From contig ML213509.1 of the NCBI GenBank assembly GCA_004369045.1, positions 626,858 to 690,857 on the forward strand: a DNA stretch of 64,000 bases, written 5' to 3'. Positions 1 through 10,443 of the stretch are shown in pieces. Made by a program: the position numbers and the translations under genes. Within the stretch, counting starts at the first letter, position 1, and each line of letters begins with the position of its first letter. Origin of the DNA: Heliocybe sulcata. Its lineage: Eukaryota > Basidiomycota > Agaricomycetes > Gloeophyllales > Gloeophyllaceae. The notes beneath the pieces are model-generated. The model saw nothing but the letters and a program-made list of their open reading frames with translations, searched no databases and was not told the DNA's origin.

Positions 1-1
1 T

Positions 2-91
2 GAGGAGGTGGAGGTGTCGTGCCCCATATGCAGGGCTGTGGGCGTTGTGAGCGGGGCGGATTGGGAGGAAGGTGCGAACGCCATGGTATAG
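2..91 (+). CDS. RING finger protein, 3' end only
   Basis: The window opens inside a reading frame that ends at the TAG at 89-91. The 29 visible residues include CPIC followed by R, which resembles the last cysteine pair of a RING or RING-H2 zinc finger, then a short tail rich in Gly, Ala and Glu. RING proteins usually act as E3 ubiquitin ligases. The zinc-binding core and all other domains lie outside the window, so neither the substrate nor the subfamily can be named. It could also be another zinc ribbon ending in CPxC. Confidence 0.5.
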   Translation, partial: EEVEVSCPICRAVGVVSGADWEEGANAMV

Positions 92-269
92 CTGCTCGTG
101 CTGTGGACTATTTATTCTTTTGCTGTACTCGTCCTGCTCGTCTTGTGAGTTTTGCTCTAATACTCTCTTCGTTACTTTCCCTCACTTCTCATTCATAGAC
201 TGCTAGTTATTCGCATCGCATCGTATGTTGGTCAATCTACACAAGCACGATTCTCTTGTCTCCGATGTA

Positions 270-808
270 CTAATAGACTGTTAATGCGCCGTGATGGGCA
301 TGTATTGTAGATCTAATATAATATGCAACAGGAGTGTATGAAATGAAATTGTTCTTGATCATGTCAGACATATACTCCCAGTCCCCGCTCGGGACAGTCT
401 CGAAATTTGGGGCCCCGGTGATGCGACAGCCGACGTGAAATTGGCCGAGTCCCTTCGAAGAATTGATCCGCTCGAGGACTCGATCAGTGAGTGTATCCGC
501 TATCACGGGGTCGAGAAAGCTCTGGCAGGCTCGCTGCGCTCAACAGGCGGGCCGCCATCAATCCTCGAGAGTATTCGCGTAATTTGGTGGATTTTATGGA
601 CTGAGTCGCCTGCGATGTCGTGCTCGACGATGTGGACACCGTCGAAGGACTTGAGGTGGGTGCCCTGAACGATAACGAGCAACGTGGACGAGATAGCCGA
701 GACAAACAAGCCGATTTGCCACTCGATCGAGGGTGGCTCTGGATCGGCGGACCGGTCCGCTCCGTACTGGCAAGTATCTATGAAGACATCACCGCCGGAT
801 GCACTCAT
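270..808 (-). CDS. Hypothetical small protein, uncertain model
   Basis: On the minus strand an ATG at 808 opens a frame with a hydrophobic stretch (around [14 protein letters not shown]). A second open frame runs from about 533 to a TAG at 270-272. Joining them across 534-601 gives about 156 residues, but the donor (GTCCAT) is weak. Without splicing the first frame ends near 503. The composition looks coding rather than random, yet I recognise no family. The proposed start is 70 bp from the GUT2 start on the other strand, so the two would share a very short divergent promoter or overlap in their 5' ends. Confidence 0.3.
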
Positions 809-877
809 AAAAGGCTGGCCAGCCTGCGGCCATATCAATCTTTTCCGTCGACAGCGGCGACGACGACAACCAGCAAT

Positions 878-3800
878 ATGCTTCGACGAAACCTTTTGAA
901 CCGTAGGGCGCTGGCGGCTGCATCCGGTGCAGCGGTGGCCACCGTCGGCGGCGGGTACTACTTCTTGAACTCTGGGCCAGCTTATCCAGATACGACGAGG
1001 GAGACGAGGAGGCCGCCACCACCATGGCTGCCACCATCGAGAGAGGCGATGTTGAACAGCCTGAAGACGGGCGGCGAAGAGGGCGAGTTTGATCTCCTGA
1101 TTGTCGGAGGAGGCGCTACGGGAGCGGGAGTCGCGGTAGATGCTGCGACTAGGGGCCTGAATGTCGCTTTGGTCGAAAGGGACGACTTTTCCTCCGGTAA
1201 GTGATTCGTGTTTCGAATGCTTTCTGTGCCTTTCGCACGGGATCTTGGTATTTTGTGCACTGTGGACAGTCGGACGGGTTAAAGTGCGGTATCCCATACT
1301 CCCAGAGATGTCAGCGCCCGGTGCATGGAACGGAGGAACTCAGCTCCGCACATCTCCTCTACGCTTCCTCTGTCATACGGGATCAGTGCCCATCGTCCCG
1401 ACATCGCTTTCTTGGATCCGGAGCTGGCGAATGCACTTCTATCATTGCGAGAAGAGAAGTGCAGCGGGATCAGCTCATGCGGAGATGGTATCTCAGGACG
1501 TGTGAGTCCGATTACTGACCCGTGTCTGCTCCCACACATCCTAATATCGTTTTATTAAATATCAGCACTCGGAAGGACGAAAATACCCCATATCCCGTGA
1601 GGGAACATCAGTCCCAATCCTACCTAATCTCCTTGGACTTGCGGAATACGCGGTGCCTGCCCAAGAGGCGGTTCAATCCTGGTCCTTCATCTCCTTCTGG
1701 CAAGGCACTTGCACTCGACGGTGACGCAGAGACATGATAGCCTTCGCTGCAACATCCAGAGCCGAACTGCGATCTCGCAGGAACATCACCCGCACCTGTC
1801 GCTGAATAACCAATGTACCCCGCGTTCCGACTGTCCAGTCTCGATTTACTTTCAGCCCCTTTGAACTTCACAAGTGAAACGAGAGAAACTGACCGTTTGC
1901 ACCACGAACAGGCACATCGTCAAAGTCGACAAAACTCGTACATGGAGGCGTGCGGTACCTTCAGAAGGCGGTCATGGAACTCGACTATGAGCAGTACAAG
2001 CTCGTGACGGAGGCTCTCCATGAGCGCAAGATCTTCCTCGAGACTGCGCCGTACCTCAGCCACATGTTGCCGATCATGTTGCCAATATACAAGTGAGTAC
2101 AGGCTTTTTTCAATGACAGGAAGGTAGTTTGACATCGGGCCCTTTAGGTACTGGCAGGTCCCATACTACTGGGTCGGGTGCAAGATGTACGATGTCCTGG
2201 CGGGGAAAGAGAACATGGAGAGCTCGTACCTGATGAGCAAGGGGAAGGCGCTGGAGACTTTCCCTATGCTAAAGAGTCAGGGCTTGGTCGGCGCATTGGT
2301 TTACTATGACGGTATGGATAGAAATGTGTGGCAATCCAGGTGTTTGGCTCACTTTTCTTATGTCAGGTCAACACAACGACTCTCGAATGAACACAGCTCT
2401 GATTATGACTGCTGTCAAGCATGGTGCTACGGTGGCAAACTACGTTGAAGTCGTCGAACTGCGGAAGGACGAGAAGGGTCAGCTGTGCGGCGCGCGGGTC
2501 AAGGACAATCTGACAGGTAAAGAATGGGATGTCAAAGCTCGAGTACGTCGGACACATTCATTCAAGTAATTCAATCAAGTCTGACCTTCTGCTGTAGGGC
2601 ATCGTGAACGCCACCGGCCCCTTCTCCGACACGCTCCTCAAGCTTGATAATCCCAGCCACACACCCATCGTCCAGCCCTCCTCCGGTGTCCACATTACCC
2701 TCCCGAATTACTACTCGCCTCGCACCATGGGTCTTCTGGACCCCGCGACCTCCGACGGACGTGTGATCTTTTTCCTTCCGTGGCAGGGCAACACCATCGC
2801 TGGTACGACGGACACGCCATGTGAAGTCACGTCGGAGCCGCGAGCCCAGGAGGAGGAGATTCGGTGGGTGCTTGAGGAGGTCAGGCGGTACCTCTCCCCC
2901 GACATCAAGGTGCGGAGAGGGGATGTGCTCAGCGCGTGGAGTGGCTTGAGGCCGCTGGTGAGGAACCCGAATGCGGCGAGCACGGAGGGGTTGGTTAGGA
3001 ATCATATGATTCACTTGAGCGACAGCGGCCTGTTGACGATTGCTGGCGGGAAGTGGACGACGTATAGGGAGATGGCGAAACAGACGGTTGACGAGGCTGT
3101 GAAGGCGTTTGGGTTGGAGGCCAAGTGCCGGAATGCGTGCATCACAGAGAGGGTCCGCTTGGTGGGCAGCGACGGGTGGAGCAGGAATATGTTCATTGGG
3201 TTGATTCAGAGGGTAAGTCGCTCGCACGGTGGCAGTTGGCGTTAAGCTGATGTTGTGAGTTCAGTATGGCTTGGAGACGGACGTTGCCAAGCACCTGTCT
3301 GAGAACTATGGTGACCGGGCGTGGACTGTCTGTTCGCTTGCTGAACCCACTGGTGAACCATGGCCGCAGCATGGCAAGCGGTTAGCCAGGCAGTATCCTT
3401 GTAAGTGATATGCTTCGGTTACTTAGTTTTGTTGCTCACTGCCTGTCTCCGTACGCAGTCATTGAGGCCGAGGTCCGCTACGCCTGCCGCAACGAGTACG
3501 CCCAGACGGCAGTTGATGTCATCGCCCGCCGGACGCGTCTGTCGTTCCTGAACTCCCAAGCTGCTCTCGACGCTCTTCCGCGCATCATCGATATCATGAC
3601 CGAAGAACTGGGATGGGGCTACAGTCGGAGGAAGCAGGAGGTCAAGCGTGCAACAGAGTTCCTTAACAGTATGGGTATCCCGCCTGAGACCCCTGCCCCT
3701 GCGCTGATCGCTCACGGTCTGCTCGAACGGTCGGAGAACTTCGTCTGGTCGCTGGGCAGCATGGTGTTTGGTGGCCTTGGTTTGAGCAAGGGCTCCAGTG

Positions 3801-4210
3801 GTGTGCCTATGGCATATAGCCGGGCGCAGTTCGGTTCTGGTGAAGTTGAGACGCTCAGGAAGGCGTTCCAGAGCCATGCCAAGTCTGTGACGTCGCCTGA
3901 GGGCCAGACGGTCGAGCGTTTAAGGAAGGAGGAGGTCCGTGAGCTGTTGAAGGACCAGCCTGGGTATGAGAACCTCAGTGGGAAGGACCTTGACTACGTC
4001 TTCGAGGAAGCTGGTTTCTCGCAGCGTCTTGACTTGGATGCCGATGAGTTCTTAGAGGTGAGTTCGAGCTTGCCTGCGGTGTACGCATTGGTGCTAACAT
4101 TGTCTCCCTAGGTTTGTGCCGGATTGAAGGAAGTTACTGTGGCACCTGCTTCAGTACTCAAGAGCGACCGGAGGACTATTCCTGTTGAAAAGAGTGGAGG
4201 AGGTGTCTAA
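878..4210 (+). CDS. GUT2: FAD-dependent glycerol-3-phosphate dehydrogenase, mitochondrial
   Basis: Oxidises glycerol 3-phosphate to dihydroxyacetone phosphate at the outer face of the inner mitochondrial membrane and passes electrons to ubiquinone (glycerol use and the G3P shuttle). Exons: 878-1196, 1912-2092, 2148-2311, 2367-2542, 2598-3212, 3265-3400, 3459-4057, 4112-4210; 762 aa. The N-terminus is basic ([10 protein letters not shown]) followed by a glycine-rich hydrophobic segment, as expected for a leader plus anchor. The FAD-binding Rossmann motif GGGATG is at residues 77-82; [16 protein letters not shown] and the [11 protein letters not shown] motif are all present. A C-terminal acidic helix-loop segment resembles a degenerate EF-hand. 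Intron 1 is 715 nt while the other six are about 50-60 nt (see findings). The start is the first ATG giving a targeting leader. Confidence 0.95.
1263..1837. repeat. Inverted-repeat-bounded segment inside GUT2 intron 1
   Basis: The 12-base word TGGACAGTCGGA at 1263-1274 recurs as its exact reverse complement at 1826-1837. Together they bracket about 550 bp that account for nearly all the excess length of the intron. No open frame of note and no clear target duplication were seen. It could be an old insertion of a small non-autonomous DNA transposon, or a chance inverted repeat. Confidence 0.35.
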
Positions 4211-4373
4211 ACATCTTTGCATAACTTATACATCTTGCGGATCATTCTTGCTTTGTCATGCGTGCGTGTATTGTACAAATTCGTGCATAATAGGACCATA
4301 TATCTAGAGTCTCTATGTCGCGAGCCCGCCGTGTGACGATCGAAGTAGGTGGCGCGTGGCGGCGGCGGTTGGG

Positions 4374-6637
4374 TCAGAGTTTGGCCTTCACTTTCTTCTC
4401 GTATTCATCTTGTAGCTGTCTTCTGAGCACCTTGCCGGTAGGGGATTTCGGGATCTGTGGCAATAAACATGAACATCAGCTCAAATCCCGGTGAGCATCA
4501 GCTATATCGGAGATTATTGTGGCTTGATGTGATCCCCTACTGAAGAGTAGGCAGATGTACGAATCGATCGCGATACGTACCGAGTGGACTATCTGGATAC
4601 CGCCTCGCAGCCATTTATACTTGCTCAGGTTCTCTCGCGTCCAGGCATGCAGGATCTCTACGACCTCTGCTTTGCTCCGCTTCCTACCGGCTGAGCTCAG
4701 GACTACCCACGCGCGAGGTACCTTCTCGTCTGACGTGCGGCCGCCGCTCACCCCAGCGACTGCTGCGTCCTTGACCAGCTTATCTGGTTGTGCGAGTAGG
4801 ACGGACTCTATCTCGGTGGGGGAAACTTGGATGCCAGAGACTTTCAGTATGTCCTGGAGCGTTGAGGAAATAGTCAGTCATGCAAAGGTCAGCGGGCGCA
4901 AGTAGATTACCTTCGCTCTTTCCTGGAAGCTATGAAGGAAAACGTTTCAGGTGGTCAAGCGGGCTAGGCAACTCGATACATACAAGAACGCGCCATCCTC
5001 GTCGATACTGAATCGGTCCCCTGTCTTCATCCATCCGTCTTGGAATGCGTCGTTTGTGGCCTTCTCGTTGTGCCAGTACCCCTTGACGATATTCTCGCCC
5101 TGGAGCCACAGCTCGCCCGCTTCGTTTACCCCTGCTTCCGTGCCGTCGTCGCGGATAGTCCGGGCCTGCATGCCAGGAAGCAGGATGCCTGCTGAGCCTA
5201 GACGGGGCTTATACAGGCCGCCGGGGAGCTGCACGTCTGCGGAGAAGTTGGCTGTTGCGGACACGGTCTGCGCTCTGCAGCGTGAGTATGCTGCTTCGCG
5301 GATGCTAACGTGTCCCTACAGTTTCTGACATCCCATAACCTGGAGGCGCCTCAATATTGGCACGGATTTGGGAGCAAATCGGCTTACCTTCTAGTACAGC
5401 AGTGCCGTTCTTGCCCATGCGCTCCAGCTCTTTCGTTAGTTTCGGAGGCAAATACGCAGCGCCACAACCAAATGCTATTAAAGAGCTGACGTCGCACTTT
5501 AATCTCTTTTGGGCGTCGAGGAATGGCTGGACGACAGAGGGGACGAGGGCCATAAATGATATCTTGTACCTACGGCATATGATCGTCAACCTAGGTATCG
5601 CCACAGTAGCTTGCCATGGTGCTCTTACTTCGGCACTAGGCGGACCACGAACTCAGCGTCCCATTTTGGCACGACCAGACATGTTGTGGGCGCCAGGAAA
5701 CAGCGGAAGTTGAACATGTGCAGGCCGAAGGTGTGGTAGTATGGGAGGAACGCTAGGCTGACAGGTATACCTTCAGGGGTGTCCGATTGGGGTGGCTAAA
5801 TCGGATAGACGTGAGTTACATGAGGGGGGAGACTCAGATTTGACTTACTGGATAGGCTGCGAGCGCCGCCTCGTTGACCATCCGGAATTGGGCGAGGGCA
5901 CATACCAGGTTTCCATGCGTTATCATGACCGCTACGAGACGGTTCATTGAACGGGACATTGTGCCATATACCAGTCACTCACCCTTGGGTAACCCTGTGG
6001 TGCCACTGGAAAACACCAAGTAAGCCAAAGTATCCTTCTGAGCGGGTATTGTTCTTGGAAGCGGCAGTCTTCTCTTCTTAGCGGCCAACACTAGATTATG
6101 GTATGATCGCTTTCCATTAGAATGCCCTTCCAGGACAAAAATTCGCTCGGGAGGGATGCCGACATCCTTCACACATCGGTGCGCCAAAGGCACTAGATCA
6201 GGCGCGACAAACAGGCAGGTGGCTTGCGATAGCCGCAAGGCATGTTTGAGCTCGTATGGGGTAGAGTAGAAACTCAGAAGAGCAAACGGCGTGGTGAGGA
6301 TGAGCAAGGAGTGAATCAGAGCGGTATAGTCCTATGTTGACACCTGAGCACATACGGCTTCGAAAATGCATGGCTGCAGACGTACCAGGCAATTATGGCT
6401 CAGAATGCCAACCATCTCATGCTCCGGACGCAACCCGGCGCCTCCTTGTTCTGGAGGTGCCGACAGTGCGGCTGCACCATCTCTGGCTCTTTCAAGGAAT
6501 TGGTGTAACGTTCTTCTACGACCCGAGACGGCATCGATCTGTGCAGTATAATCGGGTAAGTCTTGCTCAAATAAATAGCTGTGCACGTTGATGTCGGGAA
6601 GAAGTGGCAGCGGCGCGAACTTGCTCTTGACATACAT
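4374..6637 (-). CDS. Peroxisomal acyl-CoA / 4-coumarate-CoA ligase-like enzyme
   Basis: ANL-superfamily ligase that activates a carboxylic acid via acyl-AMP to acyl-CoA. Exons: 6386-6637, 5983-6331, 5849-5931, 5629-5795, 5388-5569, 5320-5339, 4984-5267, 4911-4929, 4581-4853, 4374-4454; 569 aa. Seen: the P-loop SSGTTGLPKG (A3), YGMSET (A5), the TGDRFSIDEDG stretch (A7) and the late PKSPTGKVLR motif with the catalytic lysine (A10). The C-terminus is AKL, a canonical PTS1 peroxisomal signal. Two exons are only 20 and 19 nt. Fungal relatives are annotated as 4-coumarate-CoA ligases but often act on medium or long fatty acids, so the substrate is open. The ATG at 6637 starts the family-typical N-terminus; the frame runs further upstream without an ATG. 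Confidence 0.88.
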
Positions 6638-8103
6638 GCCCGACAACACGACTAGGCTAGCCTCGCAGACACTCTGGTGGTGGATAACGACGCATACTCT
6701 GGGTTATAAGTATTATCAGGAACCACAACGCCGGGAATAACGCTACCGTGAACCGGCCAGTCCGCACTGTCAGGTGAGAATCATGATCCCAGGGTACAGG
6801 CATTCCCATAGCACACGCGACTCTGGGTTTGCTCCCGTGTCCTCCGTCATTCTCGAGCCCAGGAACCGCTACAAAAGGCAAATATCGCGCGTTTTAGGAC
6901 TTAATGCTCAGCGCCAGCAGGAGGTGCCCATCGCCTGGGCCATCGAGCCACTCGAGGAGCGCCTAGGGAGCTAAGTTCCTCTTCAATCTCATTAAACGAC
7001 TCCGCCCATGTAATACACGTAATGCCTGATCTGATACCGCGACTGATTCAGGATACCCACATCCAGCCAGAGCAATACGGAAGTCTTCAAGGCATCAAGA
7101 AAACGGTGGAGTACAAGCTAACGCAGCATCCTATTCGACATCGGGTGGCGCATCAACGGAAGTACTATGCACTCTCGTCTATCACACAACGCTCGGACGC
7201 TCTGTCCACCACGCACTGCACCCGCTGGCAGTTGATCGCCATCCTTTATCAGATTAGCAACTGATAGCCGTCAATTTATCAGATTACTGTATTGGAAGTG
7301 CACCTTCAACTCAAAACACTGCATAATTGCATAACGATACGCAGCAAAATGCAGGGCACCAGGGCCGCAGGTAGTCCGGTGTACTCGGATGTTCACGTTA
7401 TTTCTGACTTATCTGTACCACTGCAATCGGCATAAACGCTACCCGAGCAACCTCCCATGGTCTGCGAGGAAGGCCGCCCATAAACTGCTCACCCTTCTCG
7501 ACTACATCCGGTGCGCACTTTACTCGCTTCACTTGTGGAGTCCCAGATAAATCGAAAACACCCCTCAAGGCCAGCACAGAATGTCGCTATCTCATGCCTT
7601 TCTGTCTACGGGCACAATAAAGCGAACCTTCTGGACAGGTTGTTGGGTTGGTACCTCCGAGTTAACCGTATTCCAGGTGTGTAAAGTGGTGTTCTCGACT
7701 GTCCGTTGGATGGACATGGCACATTCCTCGAGGGCAGCGTCGGGGCAGAGAGGCGATAAAGCAAGGGACACAGGGGCAGGGCAAATGGACAGAGTACTGA
7801 TAACGTATAGGATTAAGATAAAGTGAGAGTCGGACGCCCTCTACATCCACAAGTATTTAATTGAAGTCTTGCATACGGCTTGTTGGAATGCTGAGCTTCT
7901 TGCGTTCGGTGACTCAGTGCAGTAGCCGGCAAGCCGCTCCACACGCAGACAAGCTATGGCATCTGAATAGTGAACATCAATGTTAACAAGGGCCAAACAA
8001 GCTCAAATGCTCTGGTTGCTTGCGCAGAGAGACGTGCTGGTAGAGCCTCAGGAAGACTCTGGCAATGCATTAGAACTCCGACATCCGGCCCGCGCTGTGG
8101 ACG
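6638..8103. other. Intergenic region, no gene seen
   Basis: About 1.5 kb between the acyl-CoA ligase start and the first repeat. Open frames on both strands are short (up to about 80 codons), start at non-ATG codons or have no recognisable motif. The segment next to 6637 should hold the ligase promoter. Nothing else could be supported. Confidence 0.5.
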
Positions 8104-8113
8104 CCATTCGCAG

Positions 8114-8954
8114 AATGACTAAGGTGTGAAAAAAGAAAAGAAAAGAAAAAGAAAAAGAAAAAGAAAAAGGAAAAAAAAGATCGGGGTTGACTCTAGGAGC
8201 CCTTTTGACAATCCAATCTGAAGTCTAGCAACTGTATAATGCACTATGTACCATCTGGTAATTTATTCGATTTTTCTTCCCGGCCTATGGCCGGATATTT
8301 CATGTGGTGGCTCAATTCAAACCCCGCTCAGTATCTGGCCGGGTTTGAACCCCGCTCATTATCCGGGCGCTCAGCTGCAGCCATACGCTCAGCATCAAGT
8401 GGCATCAAAATTTACACCATCTAATGAACTGCATTTTAGAAAATTTATAGGTACATGTATAGCATACAATATAGCCTGGTCCGCTACAAGGCTGCATTTC
8501 TATCTCCCGTCACATATCCGGGATTTGCCGTCGAGCGTCCAATTCAATCTCCGACCTCTGGATGTCACCAAGCAGGGAGAAGGCTTAGGCAATCTACTGA
8601 CAAGTGCTGTTTGCCATCTGATATAGCTTAAATTTGAGACTAACAGTATGGAAAACATTTTCATAGAGAGGTCTGAATATATAGGTGATTCTTGAATCTA
8701 AAATGCTGATACAGGTCCCGGCCATCCTATCGAGCTCTAGAGGTACAGCATTCACATTTACTTGCCAGCTATATTTACTGCTATAATACCATTATTAAAC
8801 TCCTGTTTTCAATGAGCTTGAGGGATCTGTCACCGGGGACCAACCAACAGCGAGCCCTTCATGCTGCAGCCACAGACGACGCCACGTTCGGGGTTTGGAA
8901 TGTCTTACGTAACTCCGCTCATTATCATTATCTCACACCACAGTGAGTAGCGTC
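8114..8954 (+). mobile_element. Transposon-like interspersed repeat, copy A
   Basis: An 841-bp element flanked by the perfect 10-bp direct repeat CCATTCGCAG (8104-8113 and 8955-8964), taken as a target site duplication. The left end has an A/G-only tract (about 8127-8179). The two ends are weakly inverted copies (ACTAAGGTGTGA against ACTGTGGTGTGA). The motif CCGCTCATTATC occurs mid-element and again near the right end. A diverged copy lies inverted at 29486-30312. No transposase is encoded; a 110-codon open frame is partly shared with copy B but contains no known domain. Best read as a non-autonomous DNA transposon. The duplication length would fit a Mutator-like or hAT source; the family is not established. 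Confidence 0.75.
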
Positions 8955-9053
8955 CCATTCGCAGTGACTTCGGGCTGTGCTTGGCACGCTTTATGTATAT
9001 AAGGGCTAGTCTTGCAGTCTCGATGGCCAACAATATCTCGCTCTTTGGGACTG

Positions 9054-10028
9054 ATGTCGTGGATCAAGCGTAAACTCCAAGGATCCAGCTCCAGCGCTGC
9101 TCAGGCTCCTCCTGAATGGACTCCAGCTCCTGAGGCGGTTCATACATGGGGGCTCTACAACGAAGCTTCCGAAGACGAGTATCAATCCGCTGAGACATTC
9201 TGCGCCACACATCCTCCAGAGGCACCCAAGCTACTTTCTTCAGATATCGTGGAGCGCATCGATGCACAAGGTTGCTCGGCATGGGGAGTCGCGCTGCCCG
9301 CCACACCGCGTTTCGTGGGGCGCATACACAACGAATCGAAAGATGGCTCAGGGACAGTCAAGATATTCACTGGAGCTGCGTGCCAGAGTACCTGCCTTTT
9401 GAGCGACTTGCCGATCGCTGCCGGGTTGTACGAGATTCAAGGCAAGGCTGGAGTCTACTTCGAGATTACGGTACATGAGATGAAGGGGATCGTCGCAATA
9501 GGCAAGTAATGAAGTCACTCGACTCTACTTCTTTCCTGAGTTGATGAACCCGTTGCTGATCTGATCGTTCCAGGTACTGCATGTAAACCCTATCCAGATT
9601 GGAGAATGCCTGGCTGGAATCGTCTCAGCGCTGGTCTGCATCTGGACGATTGTCGCAAGTTCTATGAAGACCCCGATGGCGGCAGAGATTACACTGAGCT
9701 CTTGCAGAGTGTCTCTCCTGGAGACACTATCGGCTGTGGCTTCGACTTCTCCAGTCACGGCATCTTCTTCACCTACAACGGGCAACGGCTACCGAATGCG
9801 TTCAGCGGAGTATACCTACCCAGACAGAGCTACGACATCTACGCCGCTATTGGCGTGGAGGGCATTAACCGGTTGGAGGTCAACTTCGGTGGGAGTTTGT
9901 TTAGGTGGAAAGAGGCGAACGAGTGGGCGTGGCGTGTCGAGGGCCATGTTGGGCGCCTTGCTGGCTCCTCTGGAGCAGCCGATGACGAACTGCCAACGTA
10001 TGAAGATATCCGCCGAGGAAGGGCATAA
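9054..10028 (+). CDS. SPRY-domain protein
   Basis: Exons 9054-9501 and 9574-10028; 300 aa. The second half is a SPRY (SplA/ryanodine receptor) domain: YFEITV, then IGTACKPYPDWRMPGW, then GCGFDF, GIFFTYNG and YAAIGV with a closing NFGG strand. SPRY folds mediate protein binding, and fungal forms of this kind resemble the Ran-binding-protein-9/Ssh4 type, but no LisH, CTLH or membrane segment is present here. The N-terminal 100 residues are Pro/Ser-rich. The single intron begins with GC, not GT (G|GCAAGT), and removing it joins IVAIG to TACKPY exactly where the SPRY fold requires. The start lies only about 100 bp beyond the repeat's right flank, so the insertion probably sits in its promoter. 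Confidence 0.75.
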
Positions 10029-10443
10029 CTTAGTTGGGAGACACGCGTTATGGCCTTGAGGAAGACGTTCGATGGTCCCCTGCAATCTAGGAGCTTGTCT
10101 GTCTCTGATGGTATGATTTTCGGTGAAATAGAACAGCGTTGTTACTGTTCTGCTCCTGTATATTGCTGCATGCTGTGGCCTGGTATGTTGCTATAGTGAA
10201 GGCAATATTACGCCGATATTTGTGCCACAGAGTCGAACGGCGCTTGGCATTTTCACGTGATAAACGCGTGACGTCTGTCACGTCTTCTTCTATCAAGTCG
10301 AAGCAAGGATGCCAAATTTGGAATTGATAGGGTGCGCTAAAGTGCAACTCCACAGGGGCCCTCTTATTTCAGCGCTCCGTTTCACGTTCGCGGTGCTGCC
10401 GGCTCACTCTCTCCCCTCACAATCTACTGGGCGACGACATATA
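10029..10443. other. Intergenic region, no gene seen
   Basis: About 415 bp between the SPRY gene stop and the antiporter start, in tandem orientation. It presumably contains the SPRY 3' UTR and the antiporter promoter. No open frame or repeat of note. Confidence 0.5.

Noticed and set aside
8127-8179. A/G tract as a poly-A tail of a retroposed gene
   Set aside because: The tract lies near the left border inside the repeat, occurs at the same relative place in copy B, and no processed gene copy precedes it.
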